A stretch of DNA of 64,000 nucleotides from Pontederia crassipes (GCA_030549335.1 CM060191.1:4469001-4533000), one strand, 5' to 3'; numbered from the stretch's first letter, positions 37,633 to 50,109 are shown. The notes: generated by a model from the sequence alone, not told the origin. Made by a program: numbers and translations.

Positions 37633-39596
37633 ATATTTTAGATGATAGTTGATGTTATAAAAAAATAATATCCCACTGTGATTATGATCAATGCGATTAC
37701 CCTTCTGATCGCCAAGGACTATAAAATGATGCAAATATTATATATACACATAATTGTAATATACTTTTTTTTATTAATGATTTAATGAGTGTGTGAATTC
37801 GTTCACGTGAGGCCGAACATTTTTTCATCAAGATTATTGGTATTTATAATATTAATTTAGAAAAAAAAATATTGAACTCGTCCCAATTAGGAATGTTCAC
37901 CGAGTCTCAAAAATTTGATTTGACATGACTTAGGATCGAGTCAGATTCGGATTGAAAATTTTCAATCCGACTTGATTCAATCCGACTCGAATATTTTTTT
38001 AATTTTAAATGATTTTTTAGTTAATTTGATAGTTTTATATTATTTAAAATAAAAAATATTTCAATGTAGAAAATGTAGATATTAAAAAATAATTTATTTT
38101 TTATTAAAAATAAAATAATAAATACTTTTGATATTACAAAAAGAAAAACGGTGATTGAATAACTTAAGACAAATTCGATCCATGAACATCCCCAATATGC
38201 ATACTTGATCCATTGATCATTTAGATAAAATCTCAACATATATGCGCTCAACATTTCTCTAAAATAGAGGATGAATTAAATCCACATATATATCAAATAT
38301 TGATATTTGTTTAAATCAAGTTTCAATCTGTAAAAAAATGTGTTAGAATGGCGTGATAAGCTTAAGAAAAGTATTAGAATTGATTTCTCGTAAATGAACA
38401 AAACTTTTCTTAAGAATTTCATTTGTCTATTTATTGTCAATGTTATTTACGCAATATAAGTTGATCTCATCAAATTAATTAACTTTAAGGGCAGCTTGGT
38501 ATAAAGTAATGTAAATAGATTGTCGATTGTTTTATTTAAAATTTTAAAGTCAACCATATTATCTCATTTGGTTACGATTAATTATCGATATTCTTAATTA
38601 CTATGGTAATGTTGATTATTAATTCACCGGTAATCTAGATAGGGGGAGTTGTCAGATGAAAATATATTTTGATGAAAATATTCATTCAATTATATTTTTT
38701 ATTTTAAAAAATTATTAATAAATGAATATCATTTAACTTTATCTCTTTTATTTTTTGGAATCTTGACGTTTCTCTAGAGGTAATCTTTGTAGATTATCGG
38801 GTAATATTGTAATAAATTACTTGGGTCCACCACATTACCCTGTTCACTTGTGACAGAAAATAAGTAATCTGCATTGCCCAGGCAATCCACATTGCCTATG
38901 AAGTGACAATGCAGATTGTCTATGGGAGGGTGGACAATCTACGTTACCACTTGAGTTGTAATTTTTTAAATTTTACTTTCCGCATTTGTCATTTACAATT
39001 TTATTTAAAAAAATTCTAAAATACATTGAATAAATTATAATAATAATTAAATAAATTATAAAATAAAATATTATAATTATTATGACTATATTATTATCAT
39101 ATTTTAAAAAAAATATTAATTATTTTATAAATTTTAATTTTATGGGTGAAAATATATATTTGTGATTTAAGTTTATGAAGTTAAAAATAATTTATATATC
39201 TAGACATAATTCTTTTGAATAGGGTTATATTAGTAAAAATGATATATTAACTCATAAATATGTATTTTATTATAAATAACTAATATGAACTGTCAGATAG
39301 ATTACTTATGCATATTAAATAAAGTAATGTACATTGTTGATAATTTAACAAGTGGCAATATTTCTTAGAGGCGATTTACATAGCTAAGTAATGTTGAATG
39401 ACAATGTAGTGAACGCATCTAATTTCATCTTATATATATATATTCACTTTTTTTTATTTTTGTTGTTTATTTAGAATAATATATTATTAAAATCTAAAAT
39501 AATTTTTAAGAATATTTTGATAATTTTATCACTATCCATTTTAATTATTATTTATATTTATCAATACTTACTAAATATTATAATATAATATTATCG
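37633..39596. other. AT-rich intergenic DNA, no gene recognised
   Basis: There are local inverted motifs around 38860-38950 (GTAATCTGCATTGCC and related text) that could be part of a decayed MITE, but I could not define ends. Confidence 0.45.
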
Positions 39597-39718
<122 letters not shown>

Positions 39719-40079
39719 TTATTTGAATGATTTAAATTATCGATTAATTAAATTGATAAAGAGCTAAACGGTGAAGTTTCCGCAGCACAGATTAGATAGT
39801 CAATTTCGCTCTATATCGTATTTTATTATGACTCCTGTTATCGAGTGAATGTTTGATGGCATCCTATCGTGCACTTACTAAATTTTGGTTTGAGTTAAAT
39901 TAATTTTTTTCTTATTTCCACAATTTTCCTTTATATACTTGTCATTTAGTTATGATTTTTTACTTTTTTTTCTACTATATTCCATAGATAGATCCTTTAT
40001 GATAGGGAAAAAAATGCCGCTACTGTTTCATAAGATTAGCCACATATTAGCAAAGTAGGTCCCAGCCTTGTAATTTTTT

Positions 40080-40398
40080 TTCCTCCTACCATTTCTCTCT
40101 CCCCTCCTCTCCTCTCCTCTCCTCCCTGCTCAGTTCACCACCACCACTACCACACATCCACAGAGAGGAGAGAGAAAGATCTTCTACGGGGAACAAGAAG
40201 AACAAGAAACAGATCAAAACAACAAGCTCTAGACATCTCTCCCCATCTTCCTCTTCAAACATCAACTTAGTAAGGAGCCATAAAACTCTCTCTCTCTCCT
40301 CTTACCACACACACACTCTCTCTCTCCCCCCTCCTCTCCATCTTCTCTGCTTAACACACCAATCTATTTGTTTTGTTTCGACAAGGAGAGAAAAAAAG
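40080..40398 (+). promoter_or_regulatory. pyrimidine-rich promoter/5' UTR of the LON-domain gene
   Basis: Repeated CTCTCC and CTCTCTCTC tracts (about 40095-40125 and 40290-40345) precede the start codon, a pattern frequent in plant core promoters and leaders. No clear TATA box was chosen. Confidence 0.5.
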
Positions 40399-41277
40399 AT
40401 GGCTTTCCTCCCTCAACTCCTCCACTCTCCTCATCCTCTCCATCACCTCCTACCGCCACCCAAGCACCCCCTTCTGCACCACCACCACCACCACCTAAAG
40501 GCCTCCACCTCCTCCTCTTCCCTCCACCCCAGAACCCGCCGGACGCCCTCCGCCGCCGTCCGCTGCGCCGCCTCCTCCTCCTCCTCCGACCCGTCCGCGC
40601 CGCCGCTCTCCGACGTCGTCGAGCTGCCCCTCTTCCCTCTCCCCCTCGTCCTCTTCCCCGGCGCCATCCTCCCCCTCCAGATCTTCGAGTTCCGCTACCG
40701 CATCATGATGCACACCCTGCTGCAGACCGACCTCCGCTTCGGCGTCGTCTTCTCGGACGGCGGCGCCATCGCCGACGTCGGCTGCGTCGGGGAGGTCGTC
40801 AAGCACGAGCGCCTCGTCGACGACCGATTCTTCCTCATCTGCAAGGGCCAGGAGCGGTTCCGCGTGGGGCGCGTCCGCCGCACCAAGCCATACCTCGTCG
40901 CCGAGGTCACCTGGCTCGAGGACCGGCCCCCGCCGGAGCCGCTCTCTGACGGGGAGGACCTCGAGGCGCTCGCCTCCGAGGTCGAGAACTACATGAGGGA
41001 CGTGATCAGGATATCCAACCGGCTCAACGGGAAGCCCGAGAAGGAGAACGCCGCCGTGGACCTGCGACGCAACCTCTTCCCCACGCCCTTCTCTTTCTTC
41101 GTCGGGAGCACGTTCGAGGGCGCGCCGAGGGAGCAGCAGGCGCTGCTGGAGCTGGAGGACACCGGCGCCAGGCTCAGGCGGGAGCGGGACACGCTTCGCA
41201 ATACGCTGAACTACCTTACCGCTGCGTCCGCCGTCAAGGATGCGTTCCCGTCCTCGCCGTCCAACTCGTCCGGATAG
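40399..41277 (+). CDS. plastid LON-domain (ATP-dependent protease La N-domain) protein
   Basis: A single-exon gene of 292 residues. Residues 1 to about 57 are a Ser/Pro/His-rich transit peptide with a likely cut near VRCAAS; a run of six His spans 27-32. From residue 74 the LON N-domain starts (VELPLFPLPLVLFPG, then LQIFEFRYRIM) and fills the rest, ending in a charged helix (LRRERDTLRNTL). The AAA+ ATPase and Ser-Lys protease domains of true Lon are absent. It belongs to the stand-alone LON-domain proteins of plants (Arabidopsis At1g19740/At1g75460 type), whose exact role is unclear. Codons are extremely GC-rich at the third position, which produces long shadow frames on both strands. The ATG at 40399 is the first in frame. 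Confidence 0.93.
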   Translation: MAFLPQLLHSPHPLHHLLPPPKHPLLHHHHHHLKASTSSSSLHPRTRRTPSAAVRCAASSSSSDPSAPPLSDVVELPLFPLPLVLFPGAILPLQIFEFRYRIMMHTLLQTDLRFGVVFSDGGAIADVGCVGEVVKHERLVDDRFFLICKGQERFRVGRVRRTKPYLVAEVTWLEDRPPPEPLSDGEDLEALASEVENYMRDVIRISNRLNGKPEKENAAVDLRRNLFPTPFSFFVGSTFEGAPREQQALLELEDTGARLRRERDTLRNTLNYLTAASAVKDAFPSSPSNSSG

Positions 41278-42760
41278 CCCACGAGCGGCGTACGCCACAG
41301 GAAATATAACAAACAGGTTATAGGCAGGTTATGATTCTACTTTTTTCTTTTTATTTTTCTTCTGCGCAAAAGCATGTATAATTTTGATTGGTTCATGGTT
41401 TTGTAGATTAATATGCCATATTGTATCATTAGGCGAGTAAAAGAGCAGACTGCTTTATCCATGTACTGATGGCATAAGGTTTGCTGTAGCAACTGCAATA
41501 CTCCAAGTTCATATTTAATGTTGTTATCTCCTTGAACAAGAGCAATCAAATTGAACCTGTTAACTCAGAGTTGTCGTGTTCTGGAGGACCAATGTTGCTG
41601 TCATCAGTACATTATTATGCTTTTAGTTTCATTATGAATGTGGAGTAAAATAATGCTGAACCTGGCTATTCAATGATGCTGAGAGATGAATCTGTTCCTT
41701 TGCTTTTGCATTACAACAAGTCACCATGAAAGTTCTACTATTTCATGTGTTGAGGTTCAATTCAATCTGGTGGGTAGACGACATTGCAGGATAGATGGTG
41801 CACTTGAACTGTATTAATATGTTTTTGCTTAGAGTTCTGTTACCACTTACCACTAGTGATTGTTTTTTTTTCTAATTGAGTAAAATGATGACTAGCAAAA
41901 GCTTACCATTGATAAGCTCGTGTTAAACCTTCTCAGATGGTTAGGATGATGTCTTGAATTGCACTTCTGAAGGACTGACAATTATGTAACAGACTGAAAG
42001 TTTGGGCTTTATGTTGATAACTTTTAAACTTCTCATCTTGGTTGAACGTTGAAGCAAATGCCTGAACTTTGATGACCCATAATTTCTTATTGCCTCGTTT
42101 CAAAGAAAATAAAAAAAATTCATTTCAAAAATTTCTTTTTTGCCGAGATTCCCTAGATCTCAGCTCTACTGAGATCCATTAATATGATTCCTCGTTTCTG
42201 AATGCACTTCTCCTCAGCCTTTCAGTCTCTGAACCTACTTAATTAGGGAATCAAGAGTTTTCTTCCATCTTCTACAACCTAGATGCTGAGAGTCCTATTC
42301 TTGCAGTAGCATGCCAAAGACCAAATGCACTTTGGTTGCTCCAGAGGTTCCCCTTTATGATTCATTCTTCAGGTGTTATCCCTTTTGTTGTCAGGTTTTC
42401 CTGGATACACTTTTCGTCATTGAGATCTTAATCATGCCCCTATGATGCTAGAACAGCAAACTATTGGATGGATGAAGTAAGGGTTTTGGAATGATGAAAA
42501 GACCATGGGCCGAGGAAAAATAGTTCAATTATGCTGATGCTAGAAAACCATTTGGTTGCAATAGTATGAATTAGGAAGTAAACATTGAAGAACAAACTCT
42601 TTCTGCTTTGTATATAAATGTCCTCGTATGAGACCAACACCTTCTAGTCTATTTCTTTCAGCACTTGGAGTATAGTTTATAGAACTTTGAAGTAGTTTAT
42701 TTATGAGAGAATCAACATTTGAGTAGACAGACCTGTTCCTAGTATAGCTGTTTTTACATG
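41278..42760. other. 3' UTR and intergenic DNA, no gene recognised
   Basis: Downstream of the LON-domain gene. No coding frame of note and no element with clear ends. Confidence 0.5.
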
Positions 42761-42779
42761 GAAGTCTATCATATCTCCA

Positions 42780-43161
42780 ACAACAACAACAAAGCCTTAT
42801 CCCACTAGGTGGGGTCGGCTACATGGATCATACGACGCCATTCCGCTCTATTAGTAACCAAATCTTTCGGTATATTATTCACCAATAGATCTTGCTCTAT
42901 TAGTTCGCCAAGTGTTCGCCTTGCCCTCCCTCTCCCTTTTTTAATCGGACTCCAGATTATTTGATCTACTCTTCTTACTGGTGCATCTAATGATTATCTG
43001 AACATGACCAAACCATCTCAAACAATTCTTTACCATTTTCTCACTAATAGGAGCCACTCCGACTCGTTCACGTATATGGTCATTCCTAATCTTATTTAAT
43101 CTTGTATGACCACACATCCATCTCAACATTTTCATTTCGGCTATCCCCATTATACGTTCAT
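42780..43161 (-). mobile_element. 5'-truncated RTE LINE fragment
   Basis: The same LINE family as at 65-1574, keeping only the last 380 bases (MKMLRWMCGHTRL, WFGHVQ). The 3' (TTG)n end is at 42780. The 19-bp duplication GAAGTCTATCATATCTCCA is at 42761-42779 and 43162-43180. Confidence 0.93.
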
Positions 43162-43180
43162 GAAGTCTATCATATCTCCA

Positions 43181-44088
43181 TCACTGAATTTTATTGTCTG
43201 AAACCATGAGCAATATTTGGGAGGCAACAACCCTCAAGAATATTTTATCTTTCCATAAACTTCCTACTACATCGTTCATATGTAGAGAGATGAGCAGGAT
43301 TCTGCATTAATCTTTCTAGCCTTACTTTAGAATCTTCTCTGCAACGTTAGAATGATATAAGTTTGTTCTTCCTTTTTGCAATCTCGAGATGTTGTATTTT
43401 ACATGAAAAGTTTAGAATAGTTGTAAAATTATTGACACGAATCAAACTCACAACCATTTGGTTGACATGACATGCGAGTAAGTTTAAATTTAATCGGATG
43501 ACTTCAACATATCGTTCCCTGTCACAAGTTCTTCACTGCATTTTATTACATGTTCTTGTTTTTTGGCGTATCTACAACTTACATCATATATGTTGTACCT
43601 TTTTTTTCTTTTTCCTTATCCTTATTTATCTTGAAGAATTCCTTTCCTTTTATTTTTTGTTCATAATTTTCCACTGCAGATTTGCTCTTCTAATGAAGCA
43701 AGAAACCATCGGCATATAAAGTCAAGGTTTCTTTGTTTCGAGGAAAAGATAAAGCAAAATGGAAGAAAGGGTCAAAGAGAGATCATGCACGAATAGAGAA
43801 ACAATTGACAATTTGAGCTGGATTCTTCCTTGATTTTGTAGGAACTCGCTATTTTCCCTCTTTTCATGATACAAGGCAACTTACGGCCTACATATAAGCA
43901 AAAGCAGCTCGAGAAGGCATAGGCATGTCCCAAAAAACACTTGGAAAAATTGTTATTGTATCTTTTTTTCGTGTATTAGATCCTTGTCGTTAATATATTA
44001 TCTTTCCTTTTTATAGATATTCATCTACGTTTGATTCCAAATTCCTTTTAATGTCATGTGAGTTTGTGATTCTTTTTTGTCAGTGATC
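43181..44088. other. intergenic DNA, nothing recognised
   Basis: No gene or element with defined ends was seen. Confidence 0.45.
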
Positions 44089-44202
44089 TATTGGTGAATA
44101 ATATACCGAAAGGTTTGGTTACTAATAGAGCGGAATGGCGTCGTATGATCCATGTAGTCGACCCCACCTAGTGGGATAAGGCTTTGTTGTTGTTGTTGTT
44201 GT
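44089..44202 (+). mobile_element. short 3' end of an RTE LINE
   Basis: The plus strand reads the LINE tail (CCGAAAGGTTTGGTTACTAA, the GGCGTCGTATGATCCATGTAG motif, then (TTG)n to 44202). It is heavily 5'-truncated and no clear duplication was found. Confidence 0.85.
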
Positions 44203-44312
44203 TGGATGTTCTAAGAGAGAGTTGACTGAACAAATTTGTAGAACTTCGAGTTTGACACGCTTCCAAGTAATGAGTTTGGGGTTGACTTTATATAGGATTT
44301 ATTTATATAATC

Positions 44313-44430
44313 TCAATCACACCACAAACCTGCGGTGTCACCTAGTCGAATAATCTTGGCCACTTGTCCACGCTCGAGATCATAAATTGTATTAGCCATT
44401 TGCATCCAAGGAAGCTGGAAGATAACATCC
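44313..44430 (-). pseudogene. orphan coding segment resembling a terminal exon, family not recognised
   Basis: On the minus strand a good acceptor (CTCTTCCTTTCCAG) is followed by an open stretch ending in TGA: residues include LPWMQMANTIYDLERG and VAKIIRLGDTAG. Residue composition looks like real protein, but no other exon is visible nearby. It may be a captured or left-over exon. Confidence 0.35.
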
Positions 44431-44879
44431 CTGGAAAGGAAGAGTTTTTTTTTCCGGTCAAGACATATATAGGGAGCGAAATGGATAAATCCTAATTAAA
44501 ATAACGAATTTTAAGATTCCAACTTAGCAAAACAGAAATTTAGAACACGAGTAAAACAAAAATGCCGTACATCTTTTAAGATTATTTTTAATAAATGTTT
44601 CTATAAAAATTTGAGTTATAATTTACAGAACCAAAACTTGTCAGAACGATCGTTTATAAATTTGAGATGATCCAATTTTTCAGTCAATTAAAATAGGCAC
44701 GCGGAACTTTAATCCGGAATGATGCAACATACGACACCCACCATTTCCATCAAATAAGACCAAACCTAATAAACTAAAGTGACACTCATATATATTAACA
44801 TCTTTCGGGTTATTACAACAAACGTTTAATGGCTGGATCCTCCCAAGGATCAATGTTTGGCAAGACAAAATAGGATCCC

Positions 44880-45215
44880 AATATTCCTACAATCTTCCTT
44901 GAACAAAATCAATTCACCTGCATCAATAACTTCCTGTAATCTGTCAGCTTTGCTTTCATTTGTATCAGGAAAGGTTTCATTTGCATTCCACAAAGTGATG
45001 CCATTGCAGATTTTATCCAAGTACTTCAGACTTGTTGATATGTAAACATCATGCCATCCTTGTTCAAAAGCTGATGCAAATGTCAGAATTCATTCGAAGA
45101 TAACTTACGATGCTTCTTCACCTCAAATCCACCATACCTCAGATATGCAAGCAAATTTTTCGTAAAGGTTTACAGTGCATCAATATGAAGACAATGTGAT
45201 ATTGCCTTCACTCTC
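44880..45215 (-). pseudogene. two decayed copies of the 3' end of DIM1B
   Basis: Positions 45030-45215 (minus strand) resemble the last about 180 bases of the DIM1B coding sequence, for example YGGFEVKKH for SGGFEAKRP and NKDGM for NQDGI, but have stops and shifts. Positions 44880-44945 resemble the DIDAAELSLFKEK segment again (VIDAGELILFKED). Because the second piece lies further downstream, these are two separate partial duplications. Confidence 0.65.
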
Positions 45216-45355
45216 ATCTGCATTCACAATGATTTAGCTCGCATTTGCAAGGATATCATCTGTGTTTTCCTTCATTTATGCTGAAAAAAGTCTTTGTTTT
45301 CACATTCATCAACTGATAGGTACTGTTCAATCAGTCCAAACATTTAAGACTTGTG

Positions 45356-46573
45356 CTATCTGAATTTTATGCCATCTTGGTTGAAAAGCTGAAGCAAATG
45401 TAAGAATTCATCGGTGGCCAACTTAGAAGGCCTCTTTGCCTCGAATCCTCCCGACCTCAAAATGCCCACAATCTTCTCCTTGAACAAACTCAATTCAGCT
45501 GCATCAATATCCTGCTTCGGAAGATTCTCATCATCGCTGTCATCGTCACTCCGCTCGTAAATTCTGTAAGCATCTTCTTCATCAAAACTTCTGCTTGTTG
45601 TGCCCTCTGACTTGGATCTCCACAACAACTCAGCAACCTTCTTCTTCTTCTTAAAAGTGGCACCAAGAGTCTTATTCTTCTTGCTGAAGCATGTTCTTGT
45701 AAAAGCTAACCACTCGTCCATATCAACCGGAGGAACCACGGCCTTGGGTTGGATTCGCACCAACGACGAGTCCACTTTTGGGCATGGGATGAAGTCCTTC
45801 TTGCTGACATCCATCAGCAGCTCCACATTTGCCACCAACCTCACATTAGCTGCCAGCCGGTTGAACTCAGAGTCGCCCGGCTTGGTCACGAGACGCCTGG
45901 CATATTCCTTCTGGAGCAGGAGCACTGCACTTCTGAATCGGCACGGCCTGCTCAAACCAAAGAGAAGCTTCATGATGAGAGGCGATGAGATCCCGTACGG
46001 TATGTTGGCAACGCAAATGTCGAACTCACCAAACTCAGCCTTCACAGCATCTCCTTTGATCACCTGCACAATGTGGATCGAAGTAAGAAACTCAAATTAG
46101 CATATTAAACATTTTTCCTTCCCTCCTGGGAATTACGACGAACGAGTGGAGGTCATCCAAATAATTACAATGAGCCGGTCACTGTGACCGAGAGCGGAGG
46201 CACGACGAAGGAGGGACTCGACCATTCGCCCGTCGATCTCGACGGCGACGATCTTGGCGGCGGCATCAACCAGGCGGACGGTGAGGTTGCCGGTGCCGGG
46301 ACCGATCTCAAGGACGGTGTCGGAGCGGCGGATGCCGGCCTTCCGGACGATGGCGTCGAGGACACGGGGGTTGGCGAGGAGGTGCTGGCCACGGCCCTTG
46401 TGGAGCTGGAAGCTGCGATCCCACGGCTCGTCCACTCGCTTGCCGCAGTCCTCGACATCGGTCCCGGCTTCCCCGTAATGAACGTAATGGACGAGAGAGA
46501 GGTGGTGGGGTTTGCAGCTGTGAAGGAGGCGGCGGATGGGGGAGATGAAGGGCAAATGGCGCAGGGCGTTCAT
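45356..46573 (-). CDS. DIM1B: mitochondrial rRNA adenine dimethyltransferase (KsgA/DIM1 family)
   Basis: This SAM-dependent enzyme dimethylates two adjacent adenines near the 3' end of the small-subunit rRNA. Two exons, 46169-46573 and 45356-46063, joined in phase 0, give 370 residues. Residues 1-35 form a basic, Arg- and His-rich mitochondrial presequence. QHLLANP (63-69), motif I LEIGPGTGNL (88-97), the acidic loop VEIDGRM, and the catalytic NIPYGISSP (155-163) are in order. The C-terminal part has PCPKVDSSLVRI and a plant-type extension with an acidic stretch (DDDSDDE). This matches the Arabidopsis mitochondrial DIM1B form (about 380 residues) rather than the nucleolar or plastid paralogues. 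Exon 1 is GC-rich. The start is the first ATG of the frame. Confidence 0.93.
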
Positions 46574-46975
46574 TGGAGCGTCGCGTATGTGTTTGCTAAA
46601 TTGTTTCAGGGAGAAACTTTTCCTTCTTAAATAAAAAAAGTGGAAGAGTAATTTTCAGTATAACTATTGGTAACGAATAAAAATTATTCATTTTGATATG
46701 AAAGATTTAATAGATTATGTAATTTTAATTTGTAATCTTCCCAGAATTATTCGATATATGTCTTTTGTCCTAAAAATATGTCCCTTTTGGTAAGATTATA
46801 TTATATATATATATATATAACATATACCATTGTTTTAGTTAGTTTTAATTATAATTATAGTAAAAATAAATTTTGGACTCAACGCTATTACTAAAATTTA
46901 AAGATAATTTATCCATAAATCATTGACAATATAAAAATATGTCCCTTTAGTTATGAAATAAATGGTCGTGATTTT

Positions 46976-48520
46976 TAATAAATCACGCCAAATACTCTCA
47001 GGTCGTTTTCTAACGTTATTTTCCAACTTCACTTAGTAACGAGATCTTTACCAACATGGCGACAGTAAATAATAATAAAATAATTTTAAAAATGAAAAAA
47101 AATACTTGCATGCAAGTGGCGGTTGAGAGCGAGCTGGAGAAGTGTCCGCTGCCGGAGGAGGAGGAGCACGAGGACGCCGAGAACCGAGGCAGGGAGAGTG
47201 ATGGAAGCAAAGCAAGGTGAGCTCTCAAAGGAGGCGGCAAGGGGCTGGGGAGTAGCTCGACGGGAGGGAGAGTGGTGGACGGGACGATGGGGCCACTGGA
47301 TTGGCACTTATGGCAGTGCCGGTGATGGACCCCCTACATCGGAGGTTGTAGAGGGGGCGAGGGCCTCCCTTCTCTGCGCGTCCAATGCGTGGAGGGAGCA
47401 CGCCTTCTGATATTAGTAGGCTATCACTGCTGCCATACTCAACGAGTCTTTGAGGACGTCATGCTAAACAGCTGGATGATAGCGGATACGTTGCTCTGCC
47501 AAGCGCACCAAGCACACTCTTTCCTCCCTCATTGCTTCGAGAAGCTTGTACACGGCACGATGCTCGGCTTCGACATGCCCTCCCTCCGACTCTTTGGAGG
47601 CGTCAGCAGGCGCCGACGGCAACGTCGATGAGGACACCGGACTTCACTAGCATTGTACAATTGCTTAGGTTCAGGTCGAGCTGCAGCGGTCGGCGAGGTC
47701 GATGGCGTTGGCAAGGATGGCTGTCATGGACTGGAGGAGCTCCTTGCAGAGAGAGTTCTTGGAGAAGCAGGGGTGGCTCGAGAGGTTGGACAGGCACACC
47801 GACAAGCGCTCGAGCTCGGAGGCCGTGCTCGGGAACCCATGGTGGCGCAGGCCTTCTACAGTGCGGCCGACATCAGCTGCAACGCTCGGGACAACAATGC
47901 CAAGCAAAGGCACCCCCGCTCGCAGTCCCTCCGCATGGCAGCAACCTTCGTGATCTCCGTCGCCATCTCCGCTTGGTATCCTGTCGCATGATGTCAAGCA
48001 ACGTCCTTCTGCCGGTTGCTCAATCCCCTCCCCCACGAACACCCCACCCCCTCTATCGTCGAGTAGCCTTTGCAACCATCGCCGGCCTCCCTACTTGCTC
48101 CCGCTCGTTGGTGAACACCCTTCGCTCACGACTGCCTGATAGCCCCTCGTTTGTGACCCCACCCTCTCCGTCGGGCACCCCTATTGTCAACGCCTTCCCT
48201 TATCGGCGAGGACGTTGGCGTTCGGAGAGAGAGAAGGGGCGACGCCTCTCCTCTTTTTTTTTAAAAAAAAATATTATTATATTACTTATTTTATTTTATA
48301 TTATATTATTATTTAAAATGCGAGGGGTTAGTAAATGTGACGTATCATGTCGATTGCTTGCATGGCGGAGAGAAACACATTGCCACGTGGCAATCCAAGA
48401 ACGATAATGGTGAAAAGGGCATTCCATGAGTTAAAGGATGGAGGACAATCTGATTACAAAGTCAAGTTGGAGGATAACATTGAGAAAACATCAAAATTGA
48501 AGTATTTGGTGCAATGTTTT
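46976..48520. mobile_element. diverged Mutator-like element carrying a host gene fragment (Pack-MULE-like)
   Basis: The left arm at about 46976-47065 (TTTCCAACTTCACTTAGTAACG) and the right arm at about 48405-48520 (GATTACAAAGTCAAGTTGG) match the terminal repeats of the better-preserved element at 48795-50093. Between them lies a 1.1-kb GC-rich block unlike the surroundings. The ends are too mutated to fix the duplication. Confidence 0.55.
47590..48075 (-). pseudogene. frameshifted host gene fragment, perhaps ARM-repeat protein
   Basis: Read on the minus strand, the text gives SVCLSNLSSHPCFSKNSLC, KELLQSMTAILANAIDLADRC and, after a frameshift, LVKSGVL. This resembles the N-terminal helical region of a plant ARM-repeat superfamily protein, from memory only. 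Upstream and downstream frames are broken and there is no complete gene. It is probably cargo of the surrounding Mutator-like element. Confidence 0.35.
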
Positions 48521-48794
48521 CTTGTGTTTTTCATCCTCCTCTCTTTAGCCTTATATTTGAATTGAGATTATCACGGGAACAAAGCGTCTCGTTATGACTC
48601 TTTTCATCAAACAACTCTATTTAGCAATAATGGGTCCCACTGCAATGCTGATAAGAATAAGAAAACATGTAAATTTTTTGTGTCACTTAAAATTGAATAT
48701 TCTCACCTTGGGATCATATACTAGATTTTCTTCATTTGTTCTCGTATGCATCCAAACGGACCCCTCCTATGGCTATATTTGTCATGTGAATTTT

Positions 48795-50093
48795 AGGTAA
48801 ATTACACCCAATGCCCTCCAATTTTGACGTTTGCTCAGCGATGCCTTCCAACTTCACTTTGTAACACGAATGCCCTTCATCTTTTAACTTGTTTCACCCG
48901 ATGCCCTCCTTACTTATAATCCACGATTTTTTGGTCACAACGCTGACGTGTCGCTGACGTCGCGTCTCTACCTCTCCACGTTCACGTTAGTGGAGCTATA
49001 AAAAATAAAAAAAACTAAAAAATGCCACGTGGAGTCACTGGCGCAGCGAGCAAGGGGGAGTCGCCCTGACCTTCGGCGAGACCTCAGCCTCTGCGCTCGC
49101 CGGCGCGTGAAGGTGGAGGGTTGCCCCCCTTCCCCTGCGCTCGTCGGCGTGGCGCAGCGCAGGGGTGAAACCTCGCCGGAGGTTGTAGGGAGGGGGCGAC
49201 CTTGGGGGGTCCCCCAATTCCCTGCGACCAAGATTGTCAAGATCTTACGATTTTACGATCTTATATACCCCTTCAAATCTCGATCTTACATACTCCTTCA
49301 GATCTCGATCTTATCTTGAGGATCTTATGTATAAGATCTTAATACGATCTTAATTTTGGCCACACGATCTTACAATCTTATTCGATCCTATACGATCTTA
49401 TATGATTAATATAATCATTTAAATATTAATTAAAAATATATTTATGATAATAAGAATTAATTTATATGAAGATAAATATATTTTTGTTCATTTTTAATAT
49501 GTTTTGATATAATTTGACTCATGAATCCATAAAAAATGTCTTAGTGATGTATAATATAATATTTCAATACAAAAAATTTTTCAAAAATATATTTATTATT
49601 TTGAAAATATATTATTTTATGAATAAGTAGGATCTTACGATCCTCGATCCGATCTTACGATCTTCGATCTTATGACCCCCTCCGATCTTGTATAAAATTC
49701 CGATCTTGACAACCTTGCCTACGACCTCCGGCGAGGTCGCAGGGATGGGGGCGACCCCCCCACCCCTCGCAAGGAGGGGGGCGACCCCCCTCCACCAGCG
49801 CGCGTCGGCGAACGCAGGGGCTGAGGCCTCACCAGAGGTCGGGGCGACTCCCCCTTGCTCGTTGCGCCAGTGACTCCACGTGACATTTTTTATTTTTTAA
49901 TAGCGCCAGTAACGTGAACGTGGAGAGGCAGAGACGCGACGTCAGCGCTATGACCGGGAAACCGTCGATTATAGGTAAGGAGGACATCATGTGAAATAAG
50001 TTAAAAGATGGAGGGCATTCGTGTTACAAAGTGAAGTTGGAGGGCATCGCTGAGCAAATGTCAAAGTTGGAGGGCATTGGGTGTAATTTACCT
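48795..50093. mobile_element. Mutator-like element with long terminal inverted repeats
   Basis: Ends are AGGTAAATTACACCCAATGC and its inverse. The inverted repeats run over 200 bases and include a GC-rich part (GCGCAGCGAGCAAGGGGGAG and its inverse). The 10-bp TGTGAATTTT flanks it at 48785-48794 and 50094-50103. A hAT element is nested in the centre. There is no transposase. Confidence 0.85.
49229..49717. mobile_element. nested hAT-like element with GATCTTACGATC repeats
   Basis: The ends are CAAGATTGTCAAGATC and, inverted, CAAGGTTGTCAAGATC. The flanks CCTGCGAC (49221-49228) and CCTACGAC (49718-49725) are an 8-bp duplication with one mismatch. Both subterminal regions are dense in CGATCTTA repeats around an AT-rich core. 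It sits inside the Mutator-like element and is therefore younger. Confidence 0.75.
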
Positions 50094-50109
50094 TGTGAAT
50101 TTTTAGTTA

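Noticed and set aside
40495..41298. 267-codon minus-strand frame over the LON-domain gene
   Set aside because: It is a shadow of very high third-position GC; its protein is low-complexity Gly/Arg/Asp and has no start or splice context.
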